Below are positions 36,401-44,755 of a stretch of 64,000 nucleotides of DNA, piece after piece. How positions within the stretch are numbered: position 1 is the stretch's first letter; every line of letters starts with the position of its first letter. Origin of the DNA: Bacteroidota bacterium (GTDB taxonomy: Bacteria > Bacteroidota > Bacteroidia > NS11-12g > UBA955); assembly GCA_018333525.1 (NCBI GenBank), contig JAGXTF010000088.1:32324-96323 (forward strand), read 5' to 3'. The notes under the pieces were generated by a model that worked only from the letters and a program-made list of their open reading frames with translations, did no database searches and was not told where the DNA came from. Made by a program: the position numbers and the translations under genes.

Positions 36401-37011
36401 TCCAGGGCAACTTCCACTGCGTAACAATAAATCAAAGGAGTTTTACCATCATAACTTTCCGGATAAGAATAATAATCCGTTATGGTTTTGGGATACCAGG
36501 TGGCATCCGGATCATTTTTAATGAACTTTATTTCGCGTTCTTTTTCCGGATTTTCCCAACGGAATTTCACCCCGCTACCAAATGATGCAATCACCAGATC
36601 TCTTGCAGCAGTGGGGGATGTAGCAGGTTGGTTGTTCTCAAAACGATTGAAATATTCTCCATTAAAAGATTCTACAATTCCATTTTTTATATGCACGATT
36701 AACATGGAATGCAATACTTCCACACCCCGGTAATATTGCTTGTATTTGTTATGCGTAAATCCGATTTCATCTTTTTCAGAACGATACAAAACGAAGGTAC
36801 TTCCCTCCGGTAATTGGTATTGGGAATTCAGCCAGATAAAAAAGTCATTTTCTGAAATTGGTGTTTCCGAACTAACCTCTGCATAACGTGGCAATCCGGT
36901 TCTGCTGTCGTGCATCAGTTCAAATAATTTTACCTGATTTTGTCCAAACAAAGATTCTTTGGGAATCAGAAACAAAATACTGGATAAAACAAATGAGTAA
37001 ATTTTTCTCAT
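33409..37011 (-). CDS. M4 family (thermolysin-type) metalloprotease with PKD domains and T9SS sorting domain
   Basis: 1200 residues from the ATG at 37011, which starts the signal peptide (MRKIYSFVLSSILFLIPKES). Residues ~25-220 are an FTP propeptide (GFTHNKYKQYYRGVEV) plus pro-domain. The M4 catalytic domain has HEFGH at ~364-368 and the third zinc ligand in ALHESFADISGH. After ~residue 570 come several PKD-like modules (FKWYFPDNST, IQWDLGNGV, FEWNYGDNTGSF, YHWDFGDGDTSN). The C-terminus (ITIYPNPAENTIYIDI...YPVVLK) is a type A T9SS domain. Predicted to be a secreted zinc endopeptidase for protein degradation. Monocistronic; a promoter lies just upstream. Confidence 0.93.
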   Translation of the reverse strand: MRKIYSFVLSSILFLIPKESLFGQNQVKLFELMHDSRTGLPRYAEVSSETPISENDFFIWLNSQYQLPEGSTFVLYRSEKDEIGFTHNKYKQYYRGVEVLHSMLIVHIKNGIVESFNGEYFNRFENNQPATSPTAARDLVIASFGSGVKFRWENPEKEREIKFIKNDPDATWYPKTITDYYSYPESYDGKTPLIYCYAVEVALENPYLHEQVLVDAATGKMFRTIQLEIHSDSAGKANTHYEGVKNFTTDFIMKDSFRLREKTKRNIETYRNTAGTDYFDADNYWNNSSQKIGGDIHYAAELVSDFMKIFFNRKSYDSKGGVILSVATSGSGNAFWNLGSNFATFLVGSSSGVGPCASLDVVGHEFGHGIADENAGLLYSGEACALHESFADISGHMTEFVNDSATANWYLGEKVWTGSNGIRYMRNPHKFNDPKAYGGQYFPKGCHGSGGVQNYWFYLMVNGDTATNEFSYAYKLSGLGHWKAVQITYRSYFYYITPSATFKDAMKGAIKAAKDLYGSCSYELDYTYKAWKAVNVEDTSVKTVDLSHGIKAPGLLCNGAPVNATLSSYGDNSRIVAWKVDHKDTSTQRSWTYKFNNTGSFHVKLTTNTCGKIFEDSMYITVNYLPKPAFTRPFDSACESNNSYKFVNNTVNADSKIALHYYWYLNPGAVVDTLKDFTTKFPVAADYEVTLKAYYMGGCWSITKQMLTILEGPKPDFTVLKDVCENRPLRVRNFTDTVNKTVAFKWYFPDNSTYSGFEPKNNSLTTAGIYNIILEATYPYGNCSDTAMRKVKILPNPKPDFTWKNNCKNTDVILISGGTSSAGKEWNQWHLGTFNPINKDTFVFNSGDSTQRTIGYTLGDTLGCYATKYKTIVMGTLDGSLSIIPVCLGDSSTLNYTFSSTETPSIQWDLGNGVTKTGKLPSYTYTNAGNYNVLYTLKTSTCNKTISAKATVKTKPTVDFITSNECDGDTAFFINKSAGKDTINFEWNYGDNTGSFGTDAWHLYAPGITRTFNVNLIGTYNNGCGNNKVNQVTIYELPECTFTSDFDVTAGNNGFNFKPKNTGLKRYHWDFGDGDTSNLAQPFHRYNSNGVFTAKLQAWSQQGCACGITQQVEAKFSGITEIKNNGITIYPNPAENTIYIDIKDGLKLQYILRDITGKTILTGTAEKASTSISVAQLPRAPYLLEVISEKGNTIYPVVLK

Positions 37012-37034
37012 AGTGGGTGGAAATAGGTGTTTAA

Positions 37035-37065
37035 CAAATATAAGTTTTAGGCATGGTTTTTCCAA
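37035..37065 (-). promoter_or_regulatory. Promoter of the M4 protease gene
   Basis: On the minus strand: TTG (37065-37063), 20 bp, TATATTTG (37042-37035). It lies 24 bp before the protease ATG, which also supports that start over the upstream in-frame ones. Confidence 0.5.
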
Positions 37066-37128
37066 TAGCATCGACCATTGCAATTATGCCACATATAAGA
37101 CACCTTTTTAGGGAAAAGGTTGCATGTT

Positions 37129-38901
37129 TTACATGCGCTCTACTACTTCAATTCCCAGAAGTTGCAGGCTGTTTTTAAGTGCTGTGGAAGTCATTTCCGC
37201 GAGTTGAAGTCTCAAACTGCGTTTCTGTACATCTGTTTCCTTTAAAAAGGTCAACTCGTTATACAAGCGGTTGAACGATTTAGCCAGATCCAGACAAAAA
37301 TGGCACAACACTGCAGGGGAGTAGGATTTACAAGCATCTTCCACTGCTGCGGGCATTCTGCTCAAAACCTGAATGACTTCTTTCTCCGGAGCCATCAGGG
37401 TATCTCCGGGCTGTTCCAGCTTCCAGGATTCACCGGCCTGTTTTAAAATGCTCTGAATTCTGGCATAGGTATATAAAACAAATGGTCCAGTGTCACCCTG
37501 AAAATCAATGCTTTCCTGCGGGTTAAACAACATCCTCTTTTTTGGATCCACTTTTAGAATGTAGAATTTCAATGCAGCCATCCCCAGTTTTTCATAAAGT
37601 TCGTTCAGTTCAAAATTCTGCATGCCTTCTGTTTTACCAAGTTCCAAGGTTTTCTGCTTGGCAGTTTCATGCATTTCCTGCATCAGATCATCGGCATCCA
37701 CCACGGTTCCCTCTCTGCTCTTCATTTTGCCATGAGGAAGATCTACCATTCCATAACTTAAATGATGCATTCCTGCTGCATATTCCCTGCCCAGTTTTTT
37801 CATGATCAGAAATAAAACCTTGAAATGGTAATCCTGCTCATTTCCAACCACATATATACTTATTTGTACTTTGTGTTGCTGGTATTTCAAATCGGCAGTG
37901 CCCAGGTCCTGTGTCATATATACACTGGTGCCATCACTGCGCAATAATAATTTTTGATCCAGTCCTTCTTCAGTAAGATCTATCCAAACACTGCCATCGG
38001 GTTTTTGAAAGAAAACATTTTTATTCAACCCTTCGGTAATGATATCTTTTCCGAGTTTATAGGTATCACTTTCATGGTAAATCACATCGAAATTGACACC
38101 CAATCTGTGGTATGTAAGTTCAAATCCGGAATAAACCCAACTGTTCATTTCCTGCCACAGGGCTATGGTATCTGGATTTCCGGATTCCCAACTGCGCAAC
38201 ATTTCCTGCGCCTCCAGAATTAGAGGTGCATTTTTTTCGGCAGCTTCCTGTTCCATACCTCCGGCAACAAGTGTATCTATTTCAGCTTTATAATGTTTGT
38301 CGAATTCTACATAATATTTCCCAACCAGATGATCTCCTTTGATGCCTGAAGTCTCCGGTGTTTCTCCGTTTCCAAATTTCTTCCAGGCCAACATGCTTTT
38401 ACAAATATGTATTCCTCGATCGTTAATCAGATTGGCTTTCACAACCTCAAATCCATTGGCTTTCATGATTTCTGCAACACTGTAGCCAAGTAAATTGTTG
38501 CGAACATGTCCCAGGTGCAAAGGCTTATTGGTATTGGGAGAGGAATATTCTACCATTACCGTGCTGCCGGTTTGGTTGCTTGAAAATCCAAATTTCGGAT
38601 TATGTTGGTTGTCTTTTAAATATTGCAACCAGACTGTATCATTGGTAACCAGATTTAAAAATCCCTTAACCACATTAAAACTTTCCAGTGGCGCTCCTTT
38701 TGATGTCAGGTAATCTCCAATGGCACTGGCTGTTTCCTCCGGTTTCTTTTTGCTAAATCGCAACAATGGAAAAACAACATAAGTAAAATCTCCCGCAAAA
38801 TCTGCATTGGTTTCTTCCAACTTGACTTCTTCAGGTTCATGTTGAAATAATTCTTTTACTGCTTCCCGTATAGAATTTGCGAGTACCTGTTCAATTTCCA
38901 T
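37129..38901 (-). CDS. argS: Arginine-tRNA ligase
   Basis: 590 residues, normal length. Class I aminoacyl-tRNA synthetase. An N-terminal Add-1 domain that recognises the tRNA D-loop (~1-110) leads to the ATP-binding HLGH motif (NKPLHLGHVRNNLLGYSVAEI), the ArgRS-typical VKANLINDRGIHICKSML and LRSDGTSVYMTQDLGTA, and a C-terminal DALR anticodon-binding domain ending SLQLLGIEVVERM. The KMSKS site appears as KMKSREG, a variant common in ArgRS. It charges tRNA-Arg in the cytoplasm. It lies alone between the protease and the SRPBCC gene, all on the minus strand. Confidence 0.97.
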   Translation of the reverse strand: MEIEQVLANSIREAVKELFQHEPEEVKLEETNADFAGDFTYVVFPLLRFSKKKPEETASAIGDYLTSKGAPLESFNVVKGFLNLVTNDTVWLQYLKDNQHNPKFGFSSNQTGSTVMVEYSSPNTNKPLHLGHVRNNLLGYSVAEIMKANGFEVVKANLINDRGIHICKSMLAWKKFGNGETPETSGIKGDHLVGKYYVEFDKHYKAEIDTLVAGGMEQEAAEKNAPLILEAQEMLRSWESGNPDTIALWQEMNSWVYSGFELTYHRLGVNFDVIYHESDTYKLGKDIITEGLNKNVFFQKPDGSVWIDLTEEGLDQKLLLRSDGTSVYMTQDLGTADLKYQQHKVQISIYVVGNEQDYHFKVLFLIMKKLGREYAAGMHHLSYGMVDLPHGKMKSREGTVVDADDLMQEMHETAKQKTLELGKTEGMQNFELNELYEKLGMAALKFYILKVDPKKRMLFNPQESIDFQGDTGPFVLYTYARIQSILKQAGESWKLEQPGDTLMAPEKEVIQVLSRMPAAVEDACKSYSPAVLCHFCLDLAKSFNRLYNELTFLKETDVQKRSLRLQLAEMTSTALKNSLQLLGIEVVERM

Positions 38902-39001
38902 AAACAGCGCAAAAATACAATACTAAAGCAGGTCTTCATAATTAGAATTAAAAGGAATGCACAACTACTGCGCCAGTTGGGGATTGTTGCAGAATGCGGA
39001 T

Positions 39002-39424
39002 TTAAAATTCAGCCTGTGCGCTGAGCTTCTTATCAAACATATCTTTCATCGGTTCCCAATAATATTGCTTCCAGCCATCGCGTATCGATTCAAATTTTTC
39101 TGCAGGAACCCCATAATGGGTAAATTGCATTTCCGTTCCATTATCATTAGGAAAAAATTCGAATTTAACTTCTGACACATGGTCCTCAGGCCAGCCTTCT
39201 TCATGGGCAATCCACGTTTTCATGATTCGTTTGAAAGGTACCAGTTCCATGATATGACCCTGGATATATCCGTCATAAGAGCTGTAACTCTCCCCTGGTT
39301 TATCGCCAATAATAGACTCCGATTGGGTGAATTCGCTGTGTAAAGCGCTGTCCATTATCGCGTTGTAAACCTCTTCAGGAGTGGCGGAAAATTGCACCTT
39401 CTGATTGATCTCCATGGTTTTCAT
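39002..39424 (-). CDS. SRPBCC / AHSA1-like domain protein
   Basis: 140 residues. Typical AHSA1-type START fold: EINQKVQFSATPEEVYNAIMDSALHSEFT at the front, GYIQGHIMELVPFKRIMKTW, VKFEFFPNDNGTEMQFTHYGVP and a long final helix (GWKQYYWEPMKDMF). No signal peptide. A good Shine-Dalgarno (AAGGAG) sits eight bases before the ATG at 39424, which is unusual in this AT-rich Bacteroidota genome and fixes the start. Ligand or client unknown. Confidence 0.87.
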   Translation of the reverse strand: MKTMEINQKVQFSATPEEVYNAIMDSALHSEFTQSESIIGDKPGESYSSYDGYIQGHIMELVPFKRIMKTWIAHEEGWPEDHVSEVKFEFFPNDNGTEMQFTHYGVPAEKFESIRDGWKQYYWEPMKDMFDKKLSAQAEF

Positions 39425-39607
39425 AAATAACTCCTTTTTGGACTATCAAAGTTATACAAATATTCCATTAATACAAGAGCAAATATGTTCAGGATTTATC
39501 TGCCTCTTGCGGGTATTGTGCGCTACCGGATAATAATGAAACTTTGATTTATTATCGAAAAATTTAATGGAATTATTAATTTTAAAATACAGTTAATAAT
39601 TGCTTTC

Positions 39608-39667
39608 AGCTTTTTATTCGAGGGCCTAGCCTTTGGTCCAACCTTTGGGCGATGCCAAAGGTTGAAA
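39608..39667. repeat. Dispersed hairpin repeat, copy 2
   Basis: Matches 15101-15160 at 54 of 60 positions. The stem CAACCTTTGG (39639-39648) / CCAAAGGTTG (39655-39664), with loop GCGATG, is perfect despite two stem substitutions relative to copy 1, because they compensate each other. It lies in the 290-bp spacer between the SRPBCC gene and rlmH, which holds no gene. Confidence 0.7.
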
Positions 39668-39714
39668 ATACATTTGTCTAAAATGGTAAAAGATAAATTT
39701 CGAAAGGCTTGATT

Positions 39715-40173
39715 TTATATGTGATGGTAACCACTCCCTTTATTAATTTCAAAAGCCCGGTATATTTGTTCCACCAAAACCAGCCTGGCCAGATGGTGTG
39801 GCAACGTAAAATCCGTAAGGCGAATACTGTTGTATTTATCCAATAGCTCTTTAGAAAAACCATGTGCCCCTCCTATGGCAAATACCAGTCTTCCCCGGGA
39901 TTGCGATAGCTTTTTCTCGATAAAATTTGAAAAAGGAATGCTCTGCATACTTTCCCCATTTTCATCACATAAAATTAAAATATCACCGGTTTTTATTGCC
40001 TTTAAAATGTTTTCGGATTCTTTGACTTTTTGCAATTCCGGATCCCTGGTTCTTGCGGCTGGTATTAATTCCAGTTGCAGTTTAAATGGGCCCGAAGTGC
40101 GCTGAATATATTTATTGCAGAGAGAATCTATTTCTTTATCCGGATGGTTTTCTATGGCCAGAATAGTTATCAA
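39715..40173 (-). CDS. rlmH: 23S rRNA (pseudouridine1915-N3)-methyltransferase RlmH
   Basis: 152 residues, full length. SPOUT-class methyltransferase: the trefoil knot shows ILCDENGESMQSIPFSNFI, FAIGGAHGFSKELL (SAM-binding IGG loop) and the C-terminal LARLVLVEQIYRAFEI...GSGYHH, which is nearly invariant in the family. It methylates pseudouridine 1915 in helix 69 of 23S rRNA using S-adenosylmethionine. It lies 30 bp downstream of the OmpA lipoprotein on the same strand. Confidence 0.96.
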   Translation of the reverse strand: MITILAIENHPDKEIDSLCNKYIQRTSGPFKLQLELIPAARTRDPELQKVKESENILKAIKTGDILILCDENGESMQSIPFSNFIEKKLSQSRGRLVFAIGGAHGFSKELLDKYNSIRLTDFTLPHHLARLVLVEQIYRAFEINKGSGYHHI

Positions 40174-40203
40174 TTGGCTATATCCGAAAATAAAATTCTT
40201 AAA

Positions 40204-41163
40204 TTAATTGGAATTTAAAATATCCAGAATTTTATCCAATCGGGGGGTGAGAATGATTTCGGTTCTTCTGTTTAAAGATCGTCCGTCCGGAGTATCATTG
40301 CTCGCCACAGGCTGTGTTTCACCTCTGCCGGATGCCGTAATTCGGTTGCTGTTCATTTTGCCTTCTTCTGTCAAAATTCTAATAATGCTGGTTGCACGCA
40401 ACACACTTAAATCCCAATTGTCTTTAATTTTTTCAGAATTCATCGGTTTATTGTCTGTATGCCCTTCCACGCTTACCTGCACATCTGGTTTCTGATTCAA
40501 TGCTACCGCCAGTTTCACCAGTGCTTCCTTTCCCTTGGGGTCTACAGCAATGCTGCCGCTTTTAAACAATAATTTTTCTGCCATGCTCACATATACTTTT
40601 CCATTTCTGTTTTCCACTTTTATATCCAATGCATCAAAACCACTTAGTGCTTTGGTGATTTCATCTTTCAATGCTTTTACCGCACTGTCTTTATTGTTGA
40701 GCTCGCGCTCCAGATTTTTTACTCTGGTACTGGTTTTTTCAAGTTCATTGCGCAACTTTTCTACATTAATTCGCTCCAGTTCCACCCTGGCCAGCGCATT
40801 ATTCAATTCAATTTCCTTGTTCTGCAGCATTTTGTTTTTTGCTTCCAGTTCTTCAGCCAGTTTTCTTTTCTGTTCGTCCAACTGATTGCCCAAACTCTGA
40901 ATGAATGCCTCATTTTCAGCCAGTTCATTATGGCATAAATTCAAACTGTCGGTGAGCAATGCTACTTGTTTTTCCAGTGCTGTGCGTCTGCCATCGAGTT
41001 CGGCAATTTGGTTTAACTGGCCTGCACTCAGAGTTTCACAATCTTTTAATTTATTATTCAGCTTTTGTTCCGAAATACTTTTCGCAGTTTCCAGCTCTTT
41101 GTACTTTTTCATCGATACACAGGAAACCATCGAAACTCCAAGCGCAATCCACCATAATTTCAT
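40204..41163 (-). CDS. OmpA-family lipoprotein with long coiled coil
   Basis: 319 residues. The signal peptide ends in the lipobox VSMVSC (Cys at ~15). Residues ~20-165 form a continuous coiled coil rich in Glu, Lys and Leu (ELEAKNKMLQNKEIELNNAL, ELEKTSTRVKNLERELNNKD). Residues ~190-310 are an OmpA-C peptidoglycan-binding domain: KLLFKSGSIAVDPKGKEAL, VEGHTDNKPM, LSVLRATSIIRIL, ITASGRGETQPVASN and SLNRRTEIILTP. It should tether the outer membrane to the cell wall. A TAATTTTG box ends four bases before the ATG, hinting at a leaderless transcript, without a -33 match. Confidence 0.9.
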   Translation of the reverse strand: MKLWWIALGVSMVSCVSMKKYKELETAKSISEQKLNNKLKDCETLSAGQLNQIAELDGRRTALEKQVALLTDSLNLCHNELAENEAFIQSLGNQLDEQKRKLAEELEAKNKMLQNKEIELNNALARVELERINVEKLRNELEKTSTRVKNLERELNNKDSAVKALKDEITKALSGFDALDIKVENRNGKVYVSMAEKLLFKSGSIAVDPKGKEALVKLAVALNQKPDVQVSVEGHTDNKPMNSEKIKDNWDLSVLRATSIIRILTEEGKMNSNRITASGRGETQPVASNDTPDGRSLNRRTEIILTPRLDKILDILNSN

Positions 41164-41240
41164 GCTTCAAAATTATTCTGAACATGGCAACTTGGTGTAT
41201 TTGCTTTTTCACATGTGCAGACATTTGGACATTTCGGCTG

Positions 41241-41657
41241 CTAGTATAGATTTTCTCTACGCCAGCTGCAAGGCTCCAGGGTGAATTTATCTTCCTTAAC
41301 AACCCCGTGCCCGTTGACATTGGAGCTCACCGGGCCATAAACGGTATACATGAATTGAATTCCGGATTTTAATACCAAAGTGGAACTGTCTTTTACCGGA
41401 ATGGTTATGGTTTTCAAAGTATTCCAGTGATTAATGATGGTATTTCCCCGTTTTTCTACCGTTTTGGCAGAAATGGTAACCCGCAATTCCACGTCTTTGA
41501 TATTGATGAAAACGATGGTGGAATTGGTATCCTTACAATCCGTATTGGATACTGGAATCACATGTTGCGTGGGGGATGGATTGCCCAACTTCTTTTTAGA
41601 ACCACATCCAAATGTTACGATGAATAGGGTAAACAGGAGGAAGGAAATTGTTCTCAT
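41241..41657 (-). CDS. Small lipoprotein, unknown function
   Basis: 138 residues. Signal peptide SFLLFTLFIVTFGC with the lipobox Cys at residue 18, followed by a Lys/Pro-rich linker and a strand-rich domain of about 100 residues (VELRVTISAKTVEKRG, TLKTITIPVKDSSTLVLKSG). Two Cys beyond the lipobox (in SNTDCKD and EPCSW) might form a disulfide. No family recognised. Same strand as, and 77 bp upstream of, the OmpA lipoprotein gene. Confidence 0.65.
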   Translation of the reverse strand: MRTISFLLFTLFIVTFGCGSKKKLGNPSPTQHVIPVSNTDCKDTNSTIVFINIKDVELRVTISAKTVEKRGNTIINHWNTLKTITIPVKDSSTLVLKSGIQFMYTVYGPVSSNVNGHGVVKEDKFTLEPCSWRRENLY

Positions 41658-41723
41658 AGATTCAAACTTACAAATTTTTCAAATGGCACCACCAAATTTT
41701 TACATTGGTATCGAAAGGCCTTA

Positions 41724-44171
41724 TTAAAAATCCAATTTGTAATAAAATAATGGAAGTAATCCCAACTGATATTCCTGACGATTGTAAGGGGCATCCGAAG
41801 TATAGGAATATTTCAATATGTTTTTTCTGTTGGTTACATTGACAATATCAATTGCAAATTCATGGGTTACTTTTTTCGCATTTATTTTATAGGAAACCCT
41901 TAAATCCAAACGCTGGTATGCACTGCCGAATCTCAATGTATTTTTTGCCGCATCCACCTCTACATATTCTCTTGCCCTGCGCGACCCCAAAGTGTCCATC
42001 GGAGAATATCTTCTGGCTCCGGCCATGGTGAGTTTACCCCCGGCATTCAATATCCCCGATTTACCAACTTTCCATTCTTTTGCCACCAGGGCATTAAATG
42101 CATAATTGGTGTTAAAATCAGAGTTTCTTTCTACTCCGTCACTTCCTGTATATTTTGCATCAAACAAACTAAGTGTGGTTATATAATAATAACCGTGAGT
42201 AAAGAATTTTTCCAACGTAAATTCTACCCCGTAATTTTTTCCTGTTCCGGTATTTTGTAATGTATCCGGGAAAAATCTACTAAAGCCGCTTCCTGTATTT
42301 GCGAGACTAAATGAGCTCTTCTTAACTTCAACCGGAATATTGCTCAATTGCTGGTAATAGGTTTCAATTTTAATGCGTTTGTCTTTTCTGAAATTCAAAT
42401 CATAACCCAATACAAAATGATTGCTTTTTGTCATTCCCATATTTAAATTATGCGGTTTTGTATTTCCCGGTAAAATAAAGAAATACGTATATGCAGGTTG
42501 AATCTGGCTGTGGACGCCAATTCCAAGATTCAGTGATTGTTGTTTATTCAATTGATATCGTATTCCTAATCTGGGTTGTACATATTGTGCATGGGTATAT
42601 TTCATTCCGGATTTATTGTCGGAAATACTGAAAATCTGAGAGGTGACACCTGCGCATACAATCCATGCTGCAGTTGGCTTCCATCGCAATTGAAAATAGG
42701 GTTGCAACATCAAACCATTTCCATTGGAATTCCACCTGGTGGACCACTGCCAGTATTTTGCATTGCCACTGGAATCAAAATTTAATGCACTGTCACGGAA
42801 CAAATAAGTATAGCGGGTAATTTGTGCACCATAACGCAATGACGTTTGGCTGCTTATTTTGGAGTTGATAAATAAATTGGTTCCGGTAGATTGAATTCTG
42901 AAACGGTAATTTAAATTCGGTACCAGTGAATCTAATACATATTTATAAAATACATCTCCCTTTTTTTCGAATGTATCAATAGCATGCCGGAATACCAATT
43001 GATGTGCGGCATTCACTTCCTGGCTGCTGGAGGCCACGGTAGCGCGGAAATAACTCCGTGTATTCAGGTTCCACATAAATGTTCCGCCAATAACTCCCAT
43101 TTTAGAACCAAATTTTTGATCGCGATCGTCATCGCCATACAGTTCACTATTGCTTTCGGTTTTATCGCTGATTATAATATTGATTTTACTGCTTCCGCCG
43201 ATACCAAAAAAGGATAAATTTCCTTTATTTTTTAATGGGAAATTCAATTTAAATGATGCATCCTGGTATTGAGGAACGGCATCTGTTCCGATTTTAATAT
43301 TTAATGCGCTGAACATGGCAAGTGTGGAATAGCGATAGGTAAATAAATACGACGCCTTGCTTTTATTGCTAAACGGCCCCTCAGCCATTAAATCCCATCC
43401 CAAAAATCCAAATTGTGTACTGTATTCGCGTTTTTTATTGTTGCCACTTCGCATTTTTAAGTCAAATGCACCTGCAGTGGAATTCCCATATTCTGCTGGA
43501 AAAGCACCGGTAAAGAAATCACTGTTCGCCAGAATTTTATTGTTGATAATGGAAACAGGTCCACCGGTAGTTCCGGGAATGGCGAAATGGTTGGGATTGG
43601 GAATATCAATTCCTTCCAGTCGCCACAATACTCCTTGCGGGCTGTTGCCCCGCACTACAATATCATTTCTGGAATCGTCGGCTCCCTGTACGCCTGCAAA
43701 ATTGCTCGCCATTCTGGCCGGATCCCCTCTACTTCCCGCAAATCGGTCGGTTTCATCCACGGTAAACAAACGAGCGCTAACCACGGCATTTTCATTATTG
43801 GTTTGGCCTTGTTTTGCTTTAATGGAAATAGTAACCTGATTTATTGCCAGGATTTCTTCTTCCATTTCAATATTCAGAATTACTTCCTTTGCTGATGTTA
43901 TTACAACATTATTTAAGATAATCGGTTTGTAGTTTTTAGCGGTAACCTGCAGGTCTGTTCTTCCCAGGGAAATATTTTCCATGTGAAACTCTCCGTTTAC
44001 ATCTGTAATGGTATATCTTCCGACATCTGCGCCAGCGGAAACAACCATTATTTTGGCAGCAGCCATCGGTTGGTGACTTTCTTTATCGCTAACAGTTCCG
44101 CGAATATTCTGGTATTGTGACCAGCAATTCATGGTCAGGCTTAGAAAAATGACAAATAAAAATGACTTCAT
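41724..44171 (-). CDS. TonB-dependent receptor with carboxypeptidase-like regulatory domain
   Basis: 815 residues from the ATG at 44171, which begins the signal peptide (MKSFLFVIFLSLTMNCWSQ); an earlier in-frame start lacks signal character. Residues ~22-105 are a CarboxypepD_reg-like domain (RGTVSDKESHQPMAAAKI, TDVNGEFHMENISLG). The plug follows (ASNFAGVQGADDSRNDIVVRG, SPQGVLWRLEGIDIPNPNHF), then a beta-barrel ending in FYYKLDF with a terminal Phe. These receptors import large or scarce nutrients across the outer membrane using TonB. No SusD partner is adjacent, so the substrate is open; the plug type resembles receptors often annotated as carboxypeptidase-regulatory-like. Confidence 0.92.
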   Translation of the reverse strand: MKSFLFVIFLSLTMNCWSQYQNIRGTVSDKESHQPMAAAKIMVVSAGADVGRYTITDVNGEFHMENISLGRTDLQVTAKNYKPIILNNVVITSAKEVILNIEMEEEILAINQVTISIKAKQGQTNNENAVVSARLFTVDETDRFAGSRGDPARMASNFAGVQGADDSRNDIVVRGNSPQGVLWRLEGIDIPNPNHFAIPGTTGGPVSIINNKILANSDFFTGAFPAEYGNSTAGAFDLKMRSGNNKKREYSTQFGFLGWDLMAEGPFSNKSKASYLFTYRYSTLAMFSALNIKIGTDAVPQYQDASFKLNFPLKNKGNLSFFGIGGSSKINIIISDKTESNSELYGDDDRDQKFGSKMGVIGGTFMWNLNTRSYFRATVASSSQEVNAAHQLVFRHAIDTFEKKGDVFYKYVLDSLVPNLNYRFRIQSTGTNLFINSKISSQTSLRYGAQITRYTYLFRDSALNFDSSGNAKYWQWSTRWNSNGNGLMLQPYFQLRWKPTAAWIVCAGVTSQIFSISDNKSGMKYTHAQYVQPRLGIRYQLNKQQSLNLGIGVHSQIQPAYTYFFILPGNTKPHNLNMGMTKSNHFVLGYDLNFRKDKRIKIETYYQQLSNIPVEVKKSSFSLANTGSGFSRFFPDTLQNTGTGKNYGVEFTLEKFFTHGYYYITTLSLFDAKYTGSDGVERNSDFNTNYAFNALVAKEWKVGKSGILNAGGKLTMAGARRYSPMDTLGSRRAREYVEVDAAKNTLRFGSAYQRLDLRVSYKINAKKVTHEFAIDIVNVTNRKNILKYSYTSDAPYNRQEYQLGLLPLFYYKLDF

Positions 44172-44755
44172 GGCAAGATTATAGAAGCGAATTAAACAGC
44201 AAAAATTGGATCCAGATTGCAATTTTATCTACAATATAGAACCACACTGCTAATGTGAACGGAAAATCGCAAATGTGTATTTTAATTAAAAAAGATTTGT
44301 GAATTTCACTTCATGAATTCATTTATCTGCGAAATACACGGATACTTATCAGCTTACTAATCATAAAGTGCAATAAAATAAACGCCGAATGGCTATAATG
44401 CGCCAACAAATCCGGACTGGTCAGTAAATGCCATTATTATTATTATTATTTCTAATATTGAGAGATTTAATTATAATAATTACTGGTATATGATCCGGTA
44501 TTATTAAAGAAGCAGCCTGTGTAATTTGCATCAAATGTTTTGGAATAATGCGCCATGGGAAGGATACATTTTTGCCAATTATTATGAGAAACGTTTCAGC
44601 CAAACGTCAATCCTATACCGGGTTTCTTAATAATTTCAAATGAAATTTACTGTAGAATAGGAAACGATTAAATTTTATGGTATCGACAATTCAAGACTCA
44701 TCACGTCCGAAGATAAGTATTATTTACAATCGAGATGACAAGGCTTACCTTATGG
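44172..44755. other. Intergenic region with (ATT)6 microsatellite
   Basis: 584 bp, very AT-rich, no credible gene; short minus-strand frames run through low-complexity Asn codons. (ATT)6 lies at 44433-44450, and the text ATAATGCGCCA occurs twice (about 44395 and 44546). It should include the promoter of the TonB receptor gene (CCAATTTTTGC near 44190 is a weak -7 match). Confidence 0.5.

Noticed and set aside
44421..44603. 60-codon minus-strand frame with a run of Asn
   Set aside because: The Asn run is the (ATT)6 microsatellite. No homology-like features.
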